From Calditrichia bacterium (lineage in GTDB: Bacteria > Calditrichota > Calditrichia > RBG-13-44-9 > J075), in assembly GCA_028284445.1 (NCBI GenBank), contig JANQRS010000003.1, positions 44,023 to 108,022 on the forward strand: DNA of 64,000 bases, in the 5' to 3' direction. Of this stretch, positions 18,305-26,168 are shown one piece after another. Both the position numbers and the translations under genes were made by a program. Within the stretch, counting starts at the first letter, position 1, and each line of letters begins with the position of its first letter. The notes beneath the pieces were generated by a model that was not told where the DNA came from, did no database searches, and was given only the letters and a program-made list of their open reading frames with translations.

Positions 18305-18844
18305 ATGGGCGAAACGAGGAATTATCTCCCGGTCAAGCTGATTGCTGCTATCACCATAGCGGACGAAGGCATTTGGCCGGAAGTAAAGCAACAACTGGAG
18401 GAGAGCTGGACGCCTATCGACAGCTCCCTTGACTGGTTTGATTTTGTATTTACCACCTATTACAAGGATGAAATGGGGCCTGTATTGAAGAAGGGATTCC
18501 TCTCGTTTACAAAACTTATCCCGGCTGACCAGTTACCGGGCATAAAGATTTACTCGAACTCACTCGAAGCTGATTACAGCGTCAATGGTAATCGGCGCAT
18601 CAATATTGATCCGGGTTATGTTTGCACGCCGAAAATGGTGTTGGCAACAACGAAGGATTTTAGCCATCGGCTCTATCTGTCCGATGGCATTTTTGGTGAT
18701 CTCCATCTGAGTTATCGCAATGGCCAATTCCGGCCACAGCCCTGGACATATCCGGACTATCAGCAGCCTGAAGTTCTCCGCTATTTTGAAAAAGTACGCG
18801 ATAACTATATGATTCAGGTCGGTGAGGAAATGAGTAATTATTGA
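18305..18844 (+). CDS. DUF4416 family protein
   Basis: A 179-residue cytoplasmic protein of the uncharacterised DUF4416 family, recognised by PVKLIAAITIAD, FDFVFTTYYKDEMG, IKIYSNSLEADY, NIDPGYVCTPKMVLATTKDFSHR and the terminal WTYPDY. The family's function is unknown. An earlier in-frame start at 18260 would overlap the peptidase gene; 18305 fits the conserved N-terminus better. It ends 12 bases before purM and appears to belong to the same transcript. Confidence 0.85.
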   Translation: MGETRNYLPVKLIAAITIADEGIWPEVKQQLEESWTPIDSSLDWFDFVFTTYYKDEMGPVLKKGFLSFTKLIPADQLPGIKIYSNSLEADYSVNGNRRINIDPGYVCTPKMVLATTKDFSHRLYLSDGIFGDLHLSYRNGQFRPQPWTYPDYQQPEVLRYFEKVRDNYMIQVGEEMSNY

Positions 18845-18856
18845 AAGGATGATTTA

Positions 18857-19864
18857 TTGGCGGAACAAAAAACATATAAAGATGCCGGTGTCGATATCGA
18901 AAAAGCCGAACAGGCTTTAAGCGATGTCAAAGGGCAAATTGAGCAGACCTATAATCCTCGCGTTCTGTCCGGCGTGGGGCTCTTTGGCGGATTCTACGAT
19001 TTATCCAATATCGATATTCAGAATCCGGTACTGGTATCTTCAACCGATGGTGTTGGCACCAAGCTGAAAGTGGCCATCCTTGCCGGCAAGCATACCACTG
19101 TCGGGCAAGATCTGGTCAATCACTGCATCAACGATATTGCCGTTTGCGGTGCGCGTCCGCTTTTCTTTCTGGATTATTTCGCTTCCGGAGAGTTGCACCC
19201 AACCGTTTATCAGGAAGTGATCAGCGGACTGGCAAGTGGATGCCGGAAGGCGGGCGTTCCGCTAATCGGTGGTGAGACGGCGGAGATGCCCGATTTCTAT
19301 GGTGCCGGCGACTACGATATGTGTGGCACCATCGTTGGCATTGCCGACAAAACCAAGTTGATTAACGGACGGGCTATCTCACCAGGCGACGTGCTCATCG
19401 GTGTTGCCAGTAATGGGCTCCATACCAATGGGTATACCCTGGCCCGCAATGTTTTGCTTGAAAAATATACCGTAAACACCGTTTTGGATAAACTTGGATG
19501 TAGTATTGGCGAGGAGCTATTGCGCATCCACCTCAATTATTATCCGTTAATTACGCAGGCAATGGAGGCAGTGGAAGTTCGCGGTGTTGCCCATATAACC
19601 GGTGGTGGTCTCGTCAAAAATACCCAACGCTTGTTGCGAGAAGGTCTTGATGTGGATGTGGATTGGTCGAGCTGGGAATTGCCGGCTGTCTTTGAGCTGA
19701 TCCAGTCGTTGGGTAATGTGCCAACCGAAGATATGCGTCAGGCCTTCAATATGGGCATCGGGTTGGTTTTGGTGGTGCCTGAATCTGATACAGATACGCT
19801 GCTGGCCCTGGAGGAAGAGTCCGGGCATCGTTTTTACACAATTGGGGAAGTTGTCCGGGTATAA
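18857..19864 (+). CDS. purM: Phosphoribosylformylglycinamidine cyclo-ligase (AIR synthetase)
   Basis: Converts FGAM and ATP to aminoimidazole ribonucleotide, step five of purine synthesis. 335 residues, normal length. Visible signatures: the N-terminal YKDAGVDIEKAE, STDGVGTKLKVA (ATP/phosphate loop), GQDLVNHCINDIAVCGA, FFLDYFA, GGETAEMPDFY, SNGLHTNGYTLAR and AHITGGGLV. The start codon is TTG with GAAAGGATG just upstream; no ATG fits the conserved N-terminus. It is followed by plsY, not by purN as in many bacteria. Confidence 0.97.
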   Translation: MAEQKTYKDAGVDIEKAEQALSDVKGQIEQTYNPRVLSGVGLFGGFYDLSNIDIQNPVLVSSTDGVGTKLKVAILAGKHTTVGQDLVNHCINDIAVCGARPLFFLDYFASGELHPTVYQEVISGLASGCRKAGVPLIGGETAEMPDFYGAGDYDMCGTIVGIADKTKLINGRAISPGDVLIGVASNGLHTNGYTLARNVLLEKYTVNTVLDKLGCSIGEELLRIHLNYYPLITQAMEAVEVRGVAHITGGGLVKNTQRLLREGLDVDVDWSSWELPAVFELIQSLGNVPTEDMRQAFNMGIGLVLVVPESDTDTLLALEEESGHRFYTIGEVVRV

Positions 19865-19898
19865 CACGTCGTAGTGTTCACAGAATGGAGGAGATGTG

Positions 19899-20531
19899 AT
19901 GCTGTATCTGATCGCAATGATAGCCGTCAGTTACCTAATAGGTTCTATTCCGACCAGTATTATTGCTGGAAAATTGCTGAAGGGTATAGATATTCGTGAG
20001 CATGGAAGCGGCAATGCCGGAGCGACCAATGTGTTTCGCGTCCTCGGACCCACTGCTGGTGCGGTGGTGCTGTTCATCGATATTATGAAAGGGGTGATTC
20101 CAACGGTTTGGATTGCCCAACTGGGTAGCATGGGCGTTGACTGGCAATTTGTACATCTGCAAATTCTCGCCGGGATCTCCGCTGTTTTTGGACATATCTG
20201 GACGATTTTCGCCGGATTCAAAGGCGGCAAAGGCGTTGGTACCGGGGCTGGCATGGTCATCGGTTTGGCCCCCGCCGCCGTTGGTATTTGCATGCTGGTA
20301 TTTGCAGTCACAGTTGGCCTGACTCGCTACGTCTCGCTGGGATCAATCCTTTCCTCTTTGGCCCTTCCAATTGTCGTGGCAATTCAGAAGTGGGGGATGG
20401 GTATGGATATCCAGACACCGGTTATCATATTGACACTATTTATTCCGGCCCTGATCATTTACACCCATCGCGCAAATGTGCAGCGCCTGTTGAAAGGCGA
20501 AGAAAACAAAATCGGGCAGTCGGCAGGGTAA
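19899..20531 (+). CDS. plsY: Acyl-phosphate:glycerol-3-phosphate acyltransferase
   Basis: Integral membrane enzyme that acylates sn-glycerol-3-phosphate from acyl-phosphate, the first step of phospholipid synthesis. 210 residues with about five membrane segments. The three cytoplasmic motifs are present: YLIGSIPTS, HGSGNAGATNVFRVLG and GHIWTIFAGFKGGKGVGTGAG. GGAGGAG (19887-19893) favours ATG 19899 over the adjacent GTG 19896. It follows purM by about 34 bases and works with gpsA further downstream, which makes its substrate. Confidence 0.95.
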   Translation: MLYLIAMIAVSYLIGSIPTSIIAGKLLKGIDIREHGSGNAGATNVFRVLGPTAGAVVLFIDIMKGVIPTVWIAQLGSMGVDWQFVHLQILAGISAVFGHIWTIFAGFKGGKGVGTGAGMVIGLAPAAVGICMLVFAVTVGLTRYVSLGSILSSLALPIVVAIQKWGMGMDIQTPVIILTLFIPALIIYTHRANVQRLLKGEENKIGQSAG

Positions 20532-20569
20532 ATGACCGGGGGCGTGTCAATTGGTTGAATAGTCGAATA

Positions 20570-20617
20570 GTTATCCCCCTCTATCTCCCCCCCGGGGGGA
20601 GATAGAGGGGGGATAAC
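20570..20617. repeat. CCCCCT palindromic repeat, copy B
   Basis: Near-perfect inverted repeat: GTTATCCCCC-TCTATCTCCCCCC pairs with its complement across a CCCGGG centre, with one bulged C. It lies between plsY and purC and resembles copies A, C and D in having two CCCCC blocks separated by a short variable stretch on each arm. Confidence 0.8.
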
Positions 20618-20701
20618 GGGCGTAGCAGTTATCCACTCGACCAATCAACTTGTAAACCAACAAACCAAACACATAGAACTCATTATTAGGAGAGGTAGTA
20701 G

Positions 20702-21610
20702 ATGTTTCCAGATGTTGTTATGAAAACCGAAATTCCGGGCGCAACCTTGTTGAACAGAGGCAAGGTCCGTGATATATATGATGCCGGTGAATATTTGATC
20801 ATCGCCACCAGCGATCGTATTTCTGCATTTGATGTTATCATGGATCAGGGAATTCCGGCGAAGGGAATTGTCTTGAACCAGGTTTCCAAATTCTGGTTTC
20901 AGAAATTTGGTGATAAGGTTGCTAATCACTTTATTACCGACAATGTGGCTGATTTTCCCGCACCTTTTAATCAACACAAGGATATGCTCCAGGGCCGAGC
21001 GATGCTGGTAAGAAAGGCCGCGCCACTGCCGGTTGAATGCATTGTTCGTGGTTACCTGGCCGGATCCGGCTGGAAAGAATATCGTCAATCACAAACCCTG
21101 CATAAAATGCCGCTCCCGGAAGGATTGCAGAACTCATCCCGTTTGCCGGAGCCGGTCTTTACGCCGTCAACCAAGGCTGAAGAAGGTCACGATGAGAATA
21201 TCACCTTTGCTGAAATGTGCGAGCTGGTAGAACCTTCTCTGGCAGAAAAGGTGCGCGACTTAAGTCTGTCCATCTTCTCCATGGGCGTTGAAGTTGCTGC
21301 CAAGAGCGGAATCATCATTGCCGATACAAAATTTGAGTTTGGAATGTATGACGGTGAACTCATGTTGATCGATGAGGTGCTGACCCCTGATTCATCGCGT
21401 TTTTGGCCTGAAGATTTGTATGCACCGGGCAAATCGCAAAGCAGTTTCGACAAGCAGTATCTGCGTGACTATCTGGAAACGCTCGATTGGGACAAGACAC
21501 CACCGCCACCGCTACTGCCGCAGGAAGTCGTTGAAAACACGTCCAAAAAATACCAGGAAATCCTCAAGATCCTGACAGGCAAATCCATTGAGCAGGTATT
21601 AAGCGAATAA
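20702..21610 (+). CDS. purC: Phosphoribosylaminoimidazole-succinocarboxamide synthase (SAICAR synthetase)
   Basis: Joins CAIR and aspartate with ATP in purine synthesis. 302 residues, the longer class found in eukaryotes and some bacteria. Motifs: GKVRDIYDAG near the N-terminus, ATSDRISAFDVIM, VECIVRGYLAGSGWKEY, EEGHDENI, IIIADTKFEFG and LIDEVLTPDSSRFWP. GAGAGG lies nine bases before ATG. The gene ends 11 bases before gpsA, so the two are co-transcribed. Confidence 0.97.
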   Translation: MFPDVVMKTEIPGATLLNRGKVRDIYDAGEYLIIATSDRISAFDVIMDQGIPAKGIVLNQVSKFWFQKFGDKVANHFITDNVADFPAPFNQHKDMLQGRAMLVRKAAPLPVECIVRGYLAGSGWKEYRQSQTLHKMPLPEGLQNSSRLPEPVFTPSTKAEEGHDENITFAEMCELVEPSLAEKVRDLSLSIFSMGVEVAAKSGIIIADTKFEFGMYDGELMLIDEVLTPDSSRFWPEDLYAPGKSQSSFDKQYLRDYLETLDWDKTPPPPLLPQEVVENTSKKYQEILKILTGKSIEQVLSE

Positions 21611-21621
21611 GCGAAAGACAG

Positions 21622-22623
21622 ATGAAGAAGAAAATTTCCGTAATAGGCGCCGGCAGTTGGGGAACCACCATGGCAATCCTGCTGGCCGGCAAAGGCTATG
21701 AGGTATCAATGTGGGTGTACAATCAGCAGCATTTTGAGCGGCTGGTTGTCGATCGAAGTAATGAAGATTATCTCCCCGGTGCGGCATTTCCGGATAACCT
21801 TATGCTGACGACGGACTTAAAGTTGGCTGCCAGCGCTGATGATTTTTTGGTGCTGGCAGTTCCGTCCCATGCCATGCGTTCAGTTTGTGGCGAGATGGCT
21901 GCGGCTGTGAATCCTGATGCAGTGGCTGTCAATTTGTCGAAAGGAATCGAAATCGACTCCCTGAAACGCATGTCCGAAGTAATTGACGATATGCTGCCGA
22001 TTCCCTATGAGCGTATTGCCAGTCTCTACGGCCCCAGTCATGCAGAAGAGGTGAGCAAAGGGATTGCCACGGCGGTTGTATCGGCCAGTGAAAATATTGA
22101 CACGGCACGGGACGTCCGGGAATTGTTCGGGACTGATTTGTTTCGTGTATATTCGAGTAGCGATATTATTGGTGTGGAGGCTGGTGGCAGCTTGAAGAAC
22201 GTGGTTGCTATTGCCGCCGGTATCTGCGACGGTGCTGGTTTCGGGGACAACACAAAGGCTGCTTTATTAACCCGGGCGCTGGTAGAGATGACTCGGCTTG
22301 GGGTCGCTATGGGAGCACAGGCTGAAACCTTTTCCGGACTGTCCGGGATGGGAGATTTGATTGTGACCTGCATGAGCAAGCACAGTCGTAACCGGCATGT
22401 CGGCGAGCAAATCGGACGCGGCAAGAAACTGGATATGATTCTCTCCGAGATGAAAATGGTAGCGGAAGGGGTCAAAACAACCCGCTCCATTCATCAACTT
22501 TCCGAAAAACTCAATGTTGAAATACCGATCGCCGAACAGGTATATCAGGTATTATTTCACAGTAAAAGCCCACATGACGGCGTGGCAGAGCTTATGCGGC
22601 GTGATCAAAAAGAGGAAAGTTGA
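21622..22623 (+). CDS. gpsA: NAD(P)+-dependent glycerol-3-phosphate dehydrogenase
   Basis: Reduces dihydroxyacetone phosphate to sn-glycerol-3-phosphate, the substrate of PlsY. 333 residues. The Rossmann loop VIGAGSWGTTMAILLA is at the start; other signatures are NLSKGIE, YGPSHAEEV, EAGGSLKNVVAIAAGICDG with catalytic Lys in the SLKN segment, GDNTKAALLTR and SGMGDLIVTCMSKHSRNRH. It lies directly after purC. With plsY two genes upstream this operon supplies and uses glycerol-3-phosphate. Confidence 0.97.
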   Translation: MKKKISVIGAGSWGTTMAILLAGKGYEVSMWVYNQQHFERLVVDRSNEDYLPGAAFPDNLMLTTDLKLAASADDFLVLAVPSHAMRSVCGEMAAAVNPDAVAVNLSKGIEIDSLKRMSEVIDDMLPIPYERIASLYGPSHAEEVSKGIATAVVSASENIDTARDVRELFGTDLFRVYSSSDIIGVEAGGSLKNVVAIAAGICDGAGFGDNTKAALLTRALVEMTRLGVAMGAQAETFSGLSGMGDLIVTCMSKHSRNRHVGEQIGRGKKLDMILSEMKMVAEGVKTTRSIHQLSEKLNVEIPIAEQVYQVLFHSKSPHDGVAELMRRDQKEES

Positions 22624-22644
22624 CCCCTAACCGTGTTTTTCAAC

Positions 22645-23403
22645 CTATTTTAGCGTTTCCAGAACCTCGGCTGCCTGACGACGAACGTGATTCCCGTTTT
22701 CCACCAGATGATCCAACAGGGCGATACCCATCGTTTTTTGACCCTCCTCTACGCTAAACAGTGCGATAAAGTAGACCGACACTTCGCGGATTTCTTCCCC
22801 GGCAGACGTTGTGTTGGCAGCGAGCAGAGGGCGTGCCTTATCCATATCTCCCAGGGCGATGTAACACATGGCTTTGTAAAATTGCACATTGCTCGCCGCC
22901 TGTGATATATCAGTTGCAGATCCGAGGCTTACCAGGGCCTCTTCATAGCGCCCTTCCTCATAAGCGATAAATGTCGAGGTCATTGCGTCAGAGCTTTGAT
23001 CGCCCCGGAGCATTTGGGCAGTATTGGGATAAGGGACCATAAATGGAGTCAAGTCCGGGGTAGAGGCTTGCCGGATAATGAAGAACAAGGCAGGCAGCAG
23101 AACCAGCAAAAAGGCGGCTGCTACCATGTAATATTGCCGCCAGTCCTGTTCGTTCACACTGAGGGTTTTGAGACGGTCATCAATACGTGCATTCAGGGTC
23201 TCTACCGCTTCAGAGAGCTGATTTGGATTATGCATATATTGCATGCCTGCCAGCGCATCCTGGCACAGCGGACACTCGTCCAAATGTGCAATGATTTCCG
23301 GAGTTTCGGCAGCCTTCAGCGGGTTCTTGGCGTGCTCCCAGAGTTCTTCCCTGGAAAGGCATTTGCCGACCGTCGGTGGTTCTTCCAAAATAAATCCATC
23401 CAT
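22645..23403 (-). CDS. Anti-sigma factor with zinc-finger and membrane segment
   Basis: 252 residues. The N-terminal cytoplasmic part carries the zinc-binding anti-sigma pattern H-x3-C-x2-C (His40, Cys44, Cys47, in AHLDECPLC). One membrane segment follows (about 88-110, YMVAAAFLLVLLPALFFII), then a periplasmic part of about 140 residues with TPR-like helices (FIAYEEGRYEEALVSL, YKAMCYIALGDMDKARPLL). The gene starts five bases after the sigma-factor stop codon, so the pair is co-expressed and this protein most likely sequesters that sigma factor. The periplasmic helical part would be the sensor. Confidence 0.87.
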   Translation of the reverse strand: MDGFILEEPPTVGKCLSREELWEHAKNPLKAAETPEIIAHLDECPLCQDALAGMQYMHNPNQLSEAVETLNARIDDRLKTLSVNEQDWRQYYMVAAAFLLVLLPALFFIIRQASTPDLTPFMVPYPNTAQMLRGDQSSDAMTSTFIAYEEGRYEEALVSLGSATDISQAASNVQFYKAMCYIALGDMDKARPLLAANTTSAGEEIREVSVYFIALFSVEEGQKTMGIALLDHLVENGNHVRRQAAEVLETLK

Positions 23404-23408
23404 TCCTG

Positions 23409-23999
23409 TTACTCCTTATCGTCGAGCTTGTTTTTGAGGTTGCGCTTTCCATTTTGAATGTGGCTTTTGACCTGCTTCAAAGAGTAGCCGGTGGTTTCGA
23501 CAATTTCCTGATAACGTCGGCCCTCCAGGAAAAAAAGTTCCAGGCAGATTCGCTGCCCTTCCTTTAATGCGTCCAGCCCCTGGTACAGCGCTTCGATATC
23601 TGGTGCATTTTCGTCTATATTATCAGGATGCGGTAATTCATCAAAATCCACAATTTCTTTTTTATCAAATGACGAATCGACATACAGCTGATTTAGATGC
23701 GAGCGCCGTTTTGCGCTGCGCAGGCGCATTAAACAGTGATTTCGGGTGACTGTATATAACCAGCTGTTGAAGCGGTTAACATCATGGATTCGTAATTTTT
23801 CGATGAGTAATTCAAAGATCTCCATCGCCGCATCCTGGGCATCGGCCTCATTTTTCAAATATTTGAGCGATACGCCGAATACCAGATGGGTATAACGTTT
23901 GAATAACTCCCCGATAATGGCTTTATTGCCCGATTTCCTATAGGCCCGGAGCAATTCTGCGTCAGTTAGCGATTCCAAATTTCTGCGAAAGAAAAACAA
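23409..23999 (-). CDS. ECF-type RNA polymerase sigma factor
   Basis: 196 residues with sigma region 2 (about 10-85: LLRAYRKSGNKAIIGELFKRYTHLVFGVSLKYLKNEADAQDAAMEIFELL, shown here only to mark its extent in short pieces: core SLKYLKNEADAQDAAMEIF; FNSWLYTVTRNHCL) and region 4 (about 140-190: GQRICLELFFLEGRRYQEI and the recognition helix YSLKQVKSHIQNGKRNL). No other domains. It is expressed with the anti-sigma gene that follows. The target promoters are unknown. Confidence 0.93.
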   Translation of the reverse strand: MFFFRRNLESLTDAELLRAYRKSGNKAIIGELFKRYTHLVFGVSLKYLKNEADAQDAAMEIFELLIEKLRIHDVNRFNSWLYTVTRNHCLMRLRSAKRRSHLNQLYVDSSFDKKEIVDFDELPHPDNIDENAPDIEALYQGLDALKEGQRICLELFFLEGRRYQEIVETTGYSLKQVKSHIQNGKRNLKNKLDDKE

Positions 24000-24376
24000 T
24001 GTGATTTGTCCTGGCTGTGTCCGGGATTTAAGCGCGACTCGATACTGCTAAGTATTGCAGCATCATATGCTTATGTCATTTGGGGTAGATTGGCAGAAGT
24101 GAAAGCGGTGAGCAGCCCTGGAGGTGACTGCTTCGATAATGTGATAAAAACGGATCGTGCTCGACGAAATAACTTTTGCATAAATATAAACATAAATGGG
24201 TGTTGGTGCAAGAGAATGTATTAGAGTGCTTTAGAAAATGGCTCTTTCTGTTTTAGGAATTGATCATATGTTTTTGTGTTTTTTGCCATCGTTGTCGTAA
24301 ATTATTTTAATAATATGAATGCGATTTCCATATGGTAAGAATGTAGTTCTTTAAATAATCACAGGTTTGTCGCCCG
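24000..24376. other. Divergent intergenic region, sigma factor / CoA-transferase
   Basis: About 375 bases between two divergently transcribed genes, AT-rich near the CoA-transferase start. It must hold both promoters. I see no convincing hexamers, RNA gene or long inverted repeat. Confidence 0.5.
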
Positions 24377-25576
24377 ATGTTTGAAAATCTTAAGGTTGTT
24401 GAGTTGGCAAGTGTGCTGGCGGGCCCGGCGGTCGGGATGTTTCTGGCTGAATTGGGCGCCACAGTGATCAAGGTCGAGAACAAGGTGACCGGCGGCGATG
24501 TGACAAGGTCCTGGAAGTTGCCCACAGAGGATGAAGACACAGATATTTCGAGTTATTTCTCTTCAGTAAATTGGGGCAAGAAGTCAATCGCCATCGATGC
24601 AACCCAGGACGGTGGTCGCCAGGTTATTTATGAATTGGTCAAAAAAGCGGATATCGTTATCGCCAGTTACAAGCCCGGCGATGATATCAAGCTTCGGCTG
24701 GACTACAACACCCTCTCCTATATCAATCCGCGCCTTATTTATGGCCATGTTACCGGTTACGGAAAAGACGATCAGCGAGCCGGGTACGATGCCATTGTTC
24801 AGGCTGCAAGTGGCTTCACCTACATGAACGGTAGCCCGGACAGCAAGCCCACCAAGATGCCGGTGGCCCTAATCGATTTGCTGGCAGCGCATCAGCTCAA
24901 AGAAGCAGTGCTACTTGGCTTAATCCGGCGCGCTGAAACCGGCGAGGGCAGTTATATTCATACCTCTCTGTTGCAATCCGGCATTGCTTCGCTGGCAAAT
25001 CAGGCTTCCAACTGGTTGGTGGGTGGAAAAATTCCGGAACGCATTGGCTCCGATCACCCGAATATCGTGCCCTATGGAAACACCTTCAAGACTTCCGACG
25101 ACAAGGAAATTGTCCTCGGTGTTGGCAATGATCAACAGTTCAAAAAGTTGTGCCAGGTGATTGGCCGGCCCGAACTCGCGGTTTTGCCGGTCTATGCAAC
25201 CAACCGCAATCGCGTGCAGAATCGCGATAAGCTCAATCGCCTGCTCTCAGAGCAAATTAGCAAATTTGATCGCGAAACCTTGATCAGCGGACTGGGCGAA
25301 GCCGGCGTGCCGACTGGCGGTATTCTCAACATGAAAGAGGTCTTCGAACAACCGGCGGGGCAGGAAATGATTGTTCGCGATAGCGAAGAAAGCGAAAATG
25401 GGAAACGATTAACAGGTGTGAGAACTATCGCCTTTAAATCCAACTCCATGAATTTTGCGCAAGAACTTTCGGCACCGCCTCAGCTCAGCGAACACAGGGA
25501 TGAAATTCTCAAAGACATTCTTGGTTACTACGATGAAAAAATCAGCCGCTTAACTGAAAACGGCTCGATCCTCTAA
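24377..25576 (+). CDS. Family III CoA-transferase (CaiB/BaiF type)
   Basis: Moves CoA between organic acids. 399 residues. N-terminal family pattern LKVVELASVLAGPAVGMFLAELGATVIKVE, SVNWGKKSIAID, the GYDAIVQAASG segment, and catalytic Asp167 in VALIDLLAAHQ. The C-terminal small domain has GVPTGGILNMKEVFEQP. Donor and acceptor cannot be deduced. It converges on the mevalonate operon: its TAA and the idi stop share four bases. A role linked to that pathway's acyl-CoA supply is possible but unproven. Confidence 0.93.
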   Translation: MFENLKVVELASVLAGPAVGMFLAELGATVIKVENKVTGGDVTRSWKLPTEDEDTDISSYFSSVNWGKKSIAIDATQDGGRQVIYELVKKADIVIASYKPGDDIKLRLDYNTLSYINPRLIYGHVTGYGKDDQRAGYDAIVQAASGFTYMNGSPDSKPTKMPVALIDLLAAHQLKEAVLLGLIRRAETGEGSYIHTSLLQSGIASLANQASNWLVGGKIPERIGSDHPNIVPYGNTFKTSDDKEIVLGVGNDQQFKKLCQVIGRPELAVLPVYATNRNRVQNRDKLNRLLSEQISKFDRETLISGLGEAGVPTGGILNMKEVFEQPAGQEMIVRDSEESENGKRLTGVRTIAFKSNSMNFAQELSAPPQLSEHRDEILKDILGYYDEKISRLTENGSIL

Positions 25577-26136
25577 AGCGCATCTATCTCTCCGCGATAT
25601 TTCAGCAATAGTTGCTCCCACTCCATTTTCATCCACGGCGTGTAAGCGTCAGGATTGGTGGCGATTTCTTTGGTGAGATCGTTAATCGAAATGAATTTCC
25701 ACTCTGCGATTTCGCTGGGATTCACGTTGACTTCATTGCTGCCGCGACCGATGTAAACAGCGCAAATCTCGTTCTCCGACCCAACACTGCCAAAAGGTGC
25801 TTGATACTGAAAGGTATATAAGTACTTCAGGTCACTGCTGATCCCCAATTCTTCCGCCAGGCGGCGATGCGTGGCGTTCTCCAGCTCTTCTCCCTTACGA
25901 GGATGGCTACAGCAGCTGTTCGACCAATACATCGGCCAAAGATGTTTCTCGCCGCTGCGTTTCTGCAGCAATACCTCGTTGTTCTCATTGAAGATAAAGA
26001 TGGAAAATGCCCGGTGTAAGATGCCCTCTCCGCGATGGCATTCCAGTTTGTCCTTATAGCCGATGACATTATTGTCTTCATCAACGAGAATCAACATCTC
26101 ATCGTCAAATGATACTTGCCTGTTGTTGTCCTGCAT
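25573..26136 (-). CDS. idi: Isopentenyl-diphosphate delta-isomerase, type I
   Basis: Interconverts IPP and DMAPP. 187 residues, Nudix fold. Catalytic Cys lies in WSNSCCSHPRKGE; the Nudix helix is RRLAEELGI; the metal-site acids are in GSENEICAVYIG. N-terminal VDEDNNVIGYKDKLECHRGEGILHRAFS is typical. It is the last gene of the mevalonate operon, 32 bases after the HMGR-MVK gene. Many mevalonate-pathway bacteria use the unrelated flavin type II isomerase, so type I is worth noting. Confidence 0.96.
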   Translation of the reverse strand: MQDNNRQVSFDDEMLILVDEDNNVIGYKDKLECHRGEGILHRAFSIFIFNENNEVLLQKRSGEKHLWPMYWSNSCCSHPRKGEELENATHRRLAEELGISSDLKYLYTFQYQAPFGSVGSENEICAVYIGRGSNEVNVNPSEIAEWKFISINDLTKEIATNPDAYTPWMKMEWEQLLLKYRGEIDAL

Positions 26137-26168
26137 CTTTTTTCTTCCTGTTCTCTCGATATACCTGC

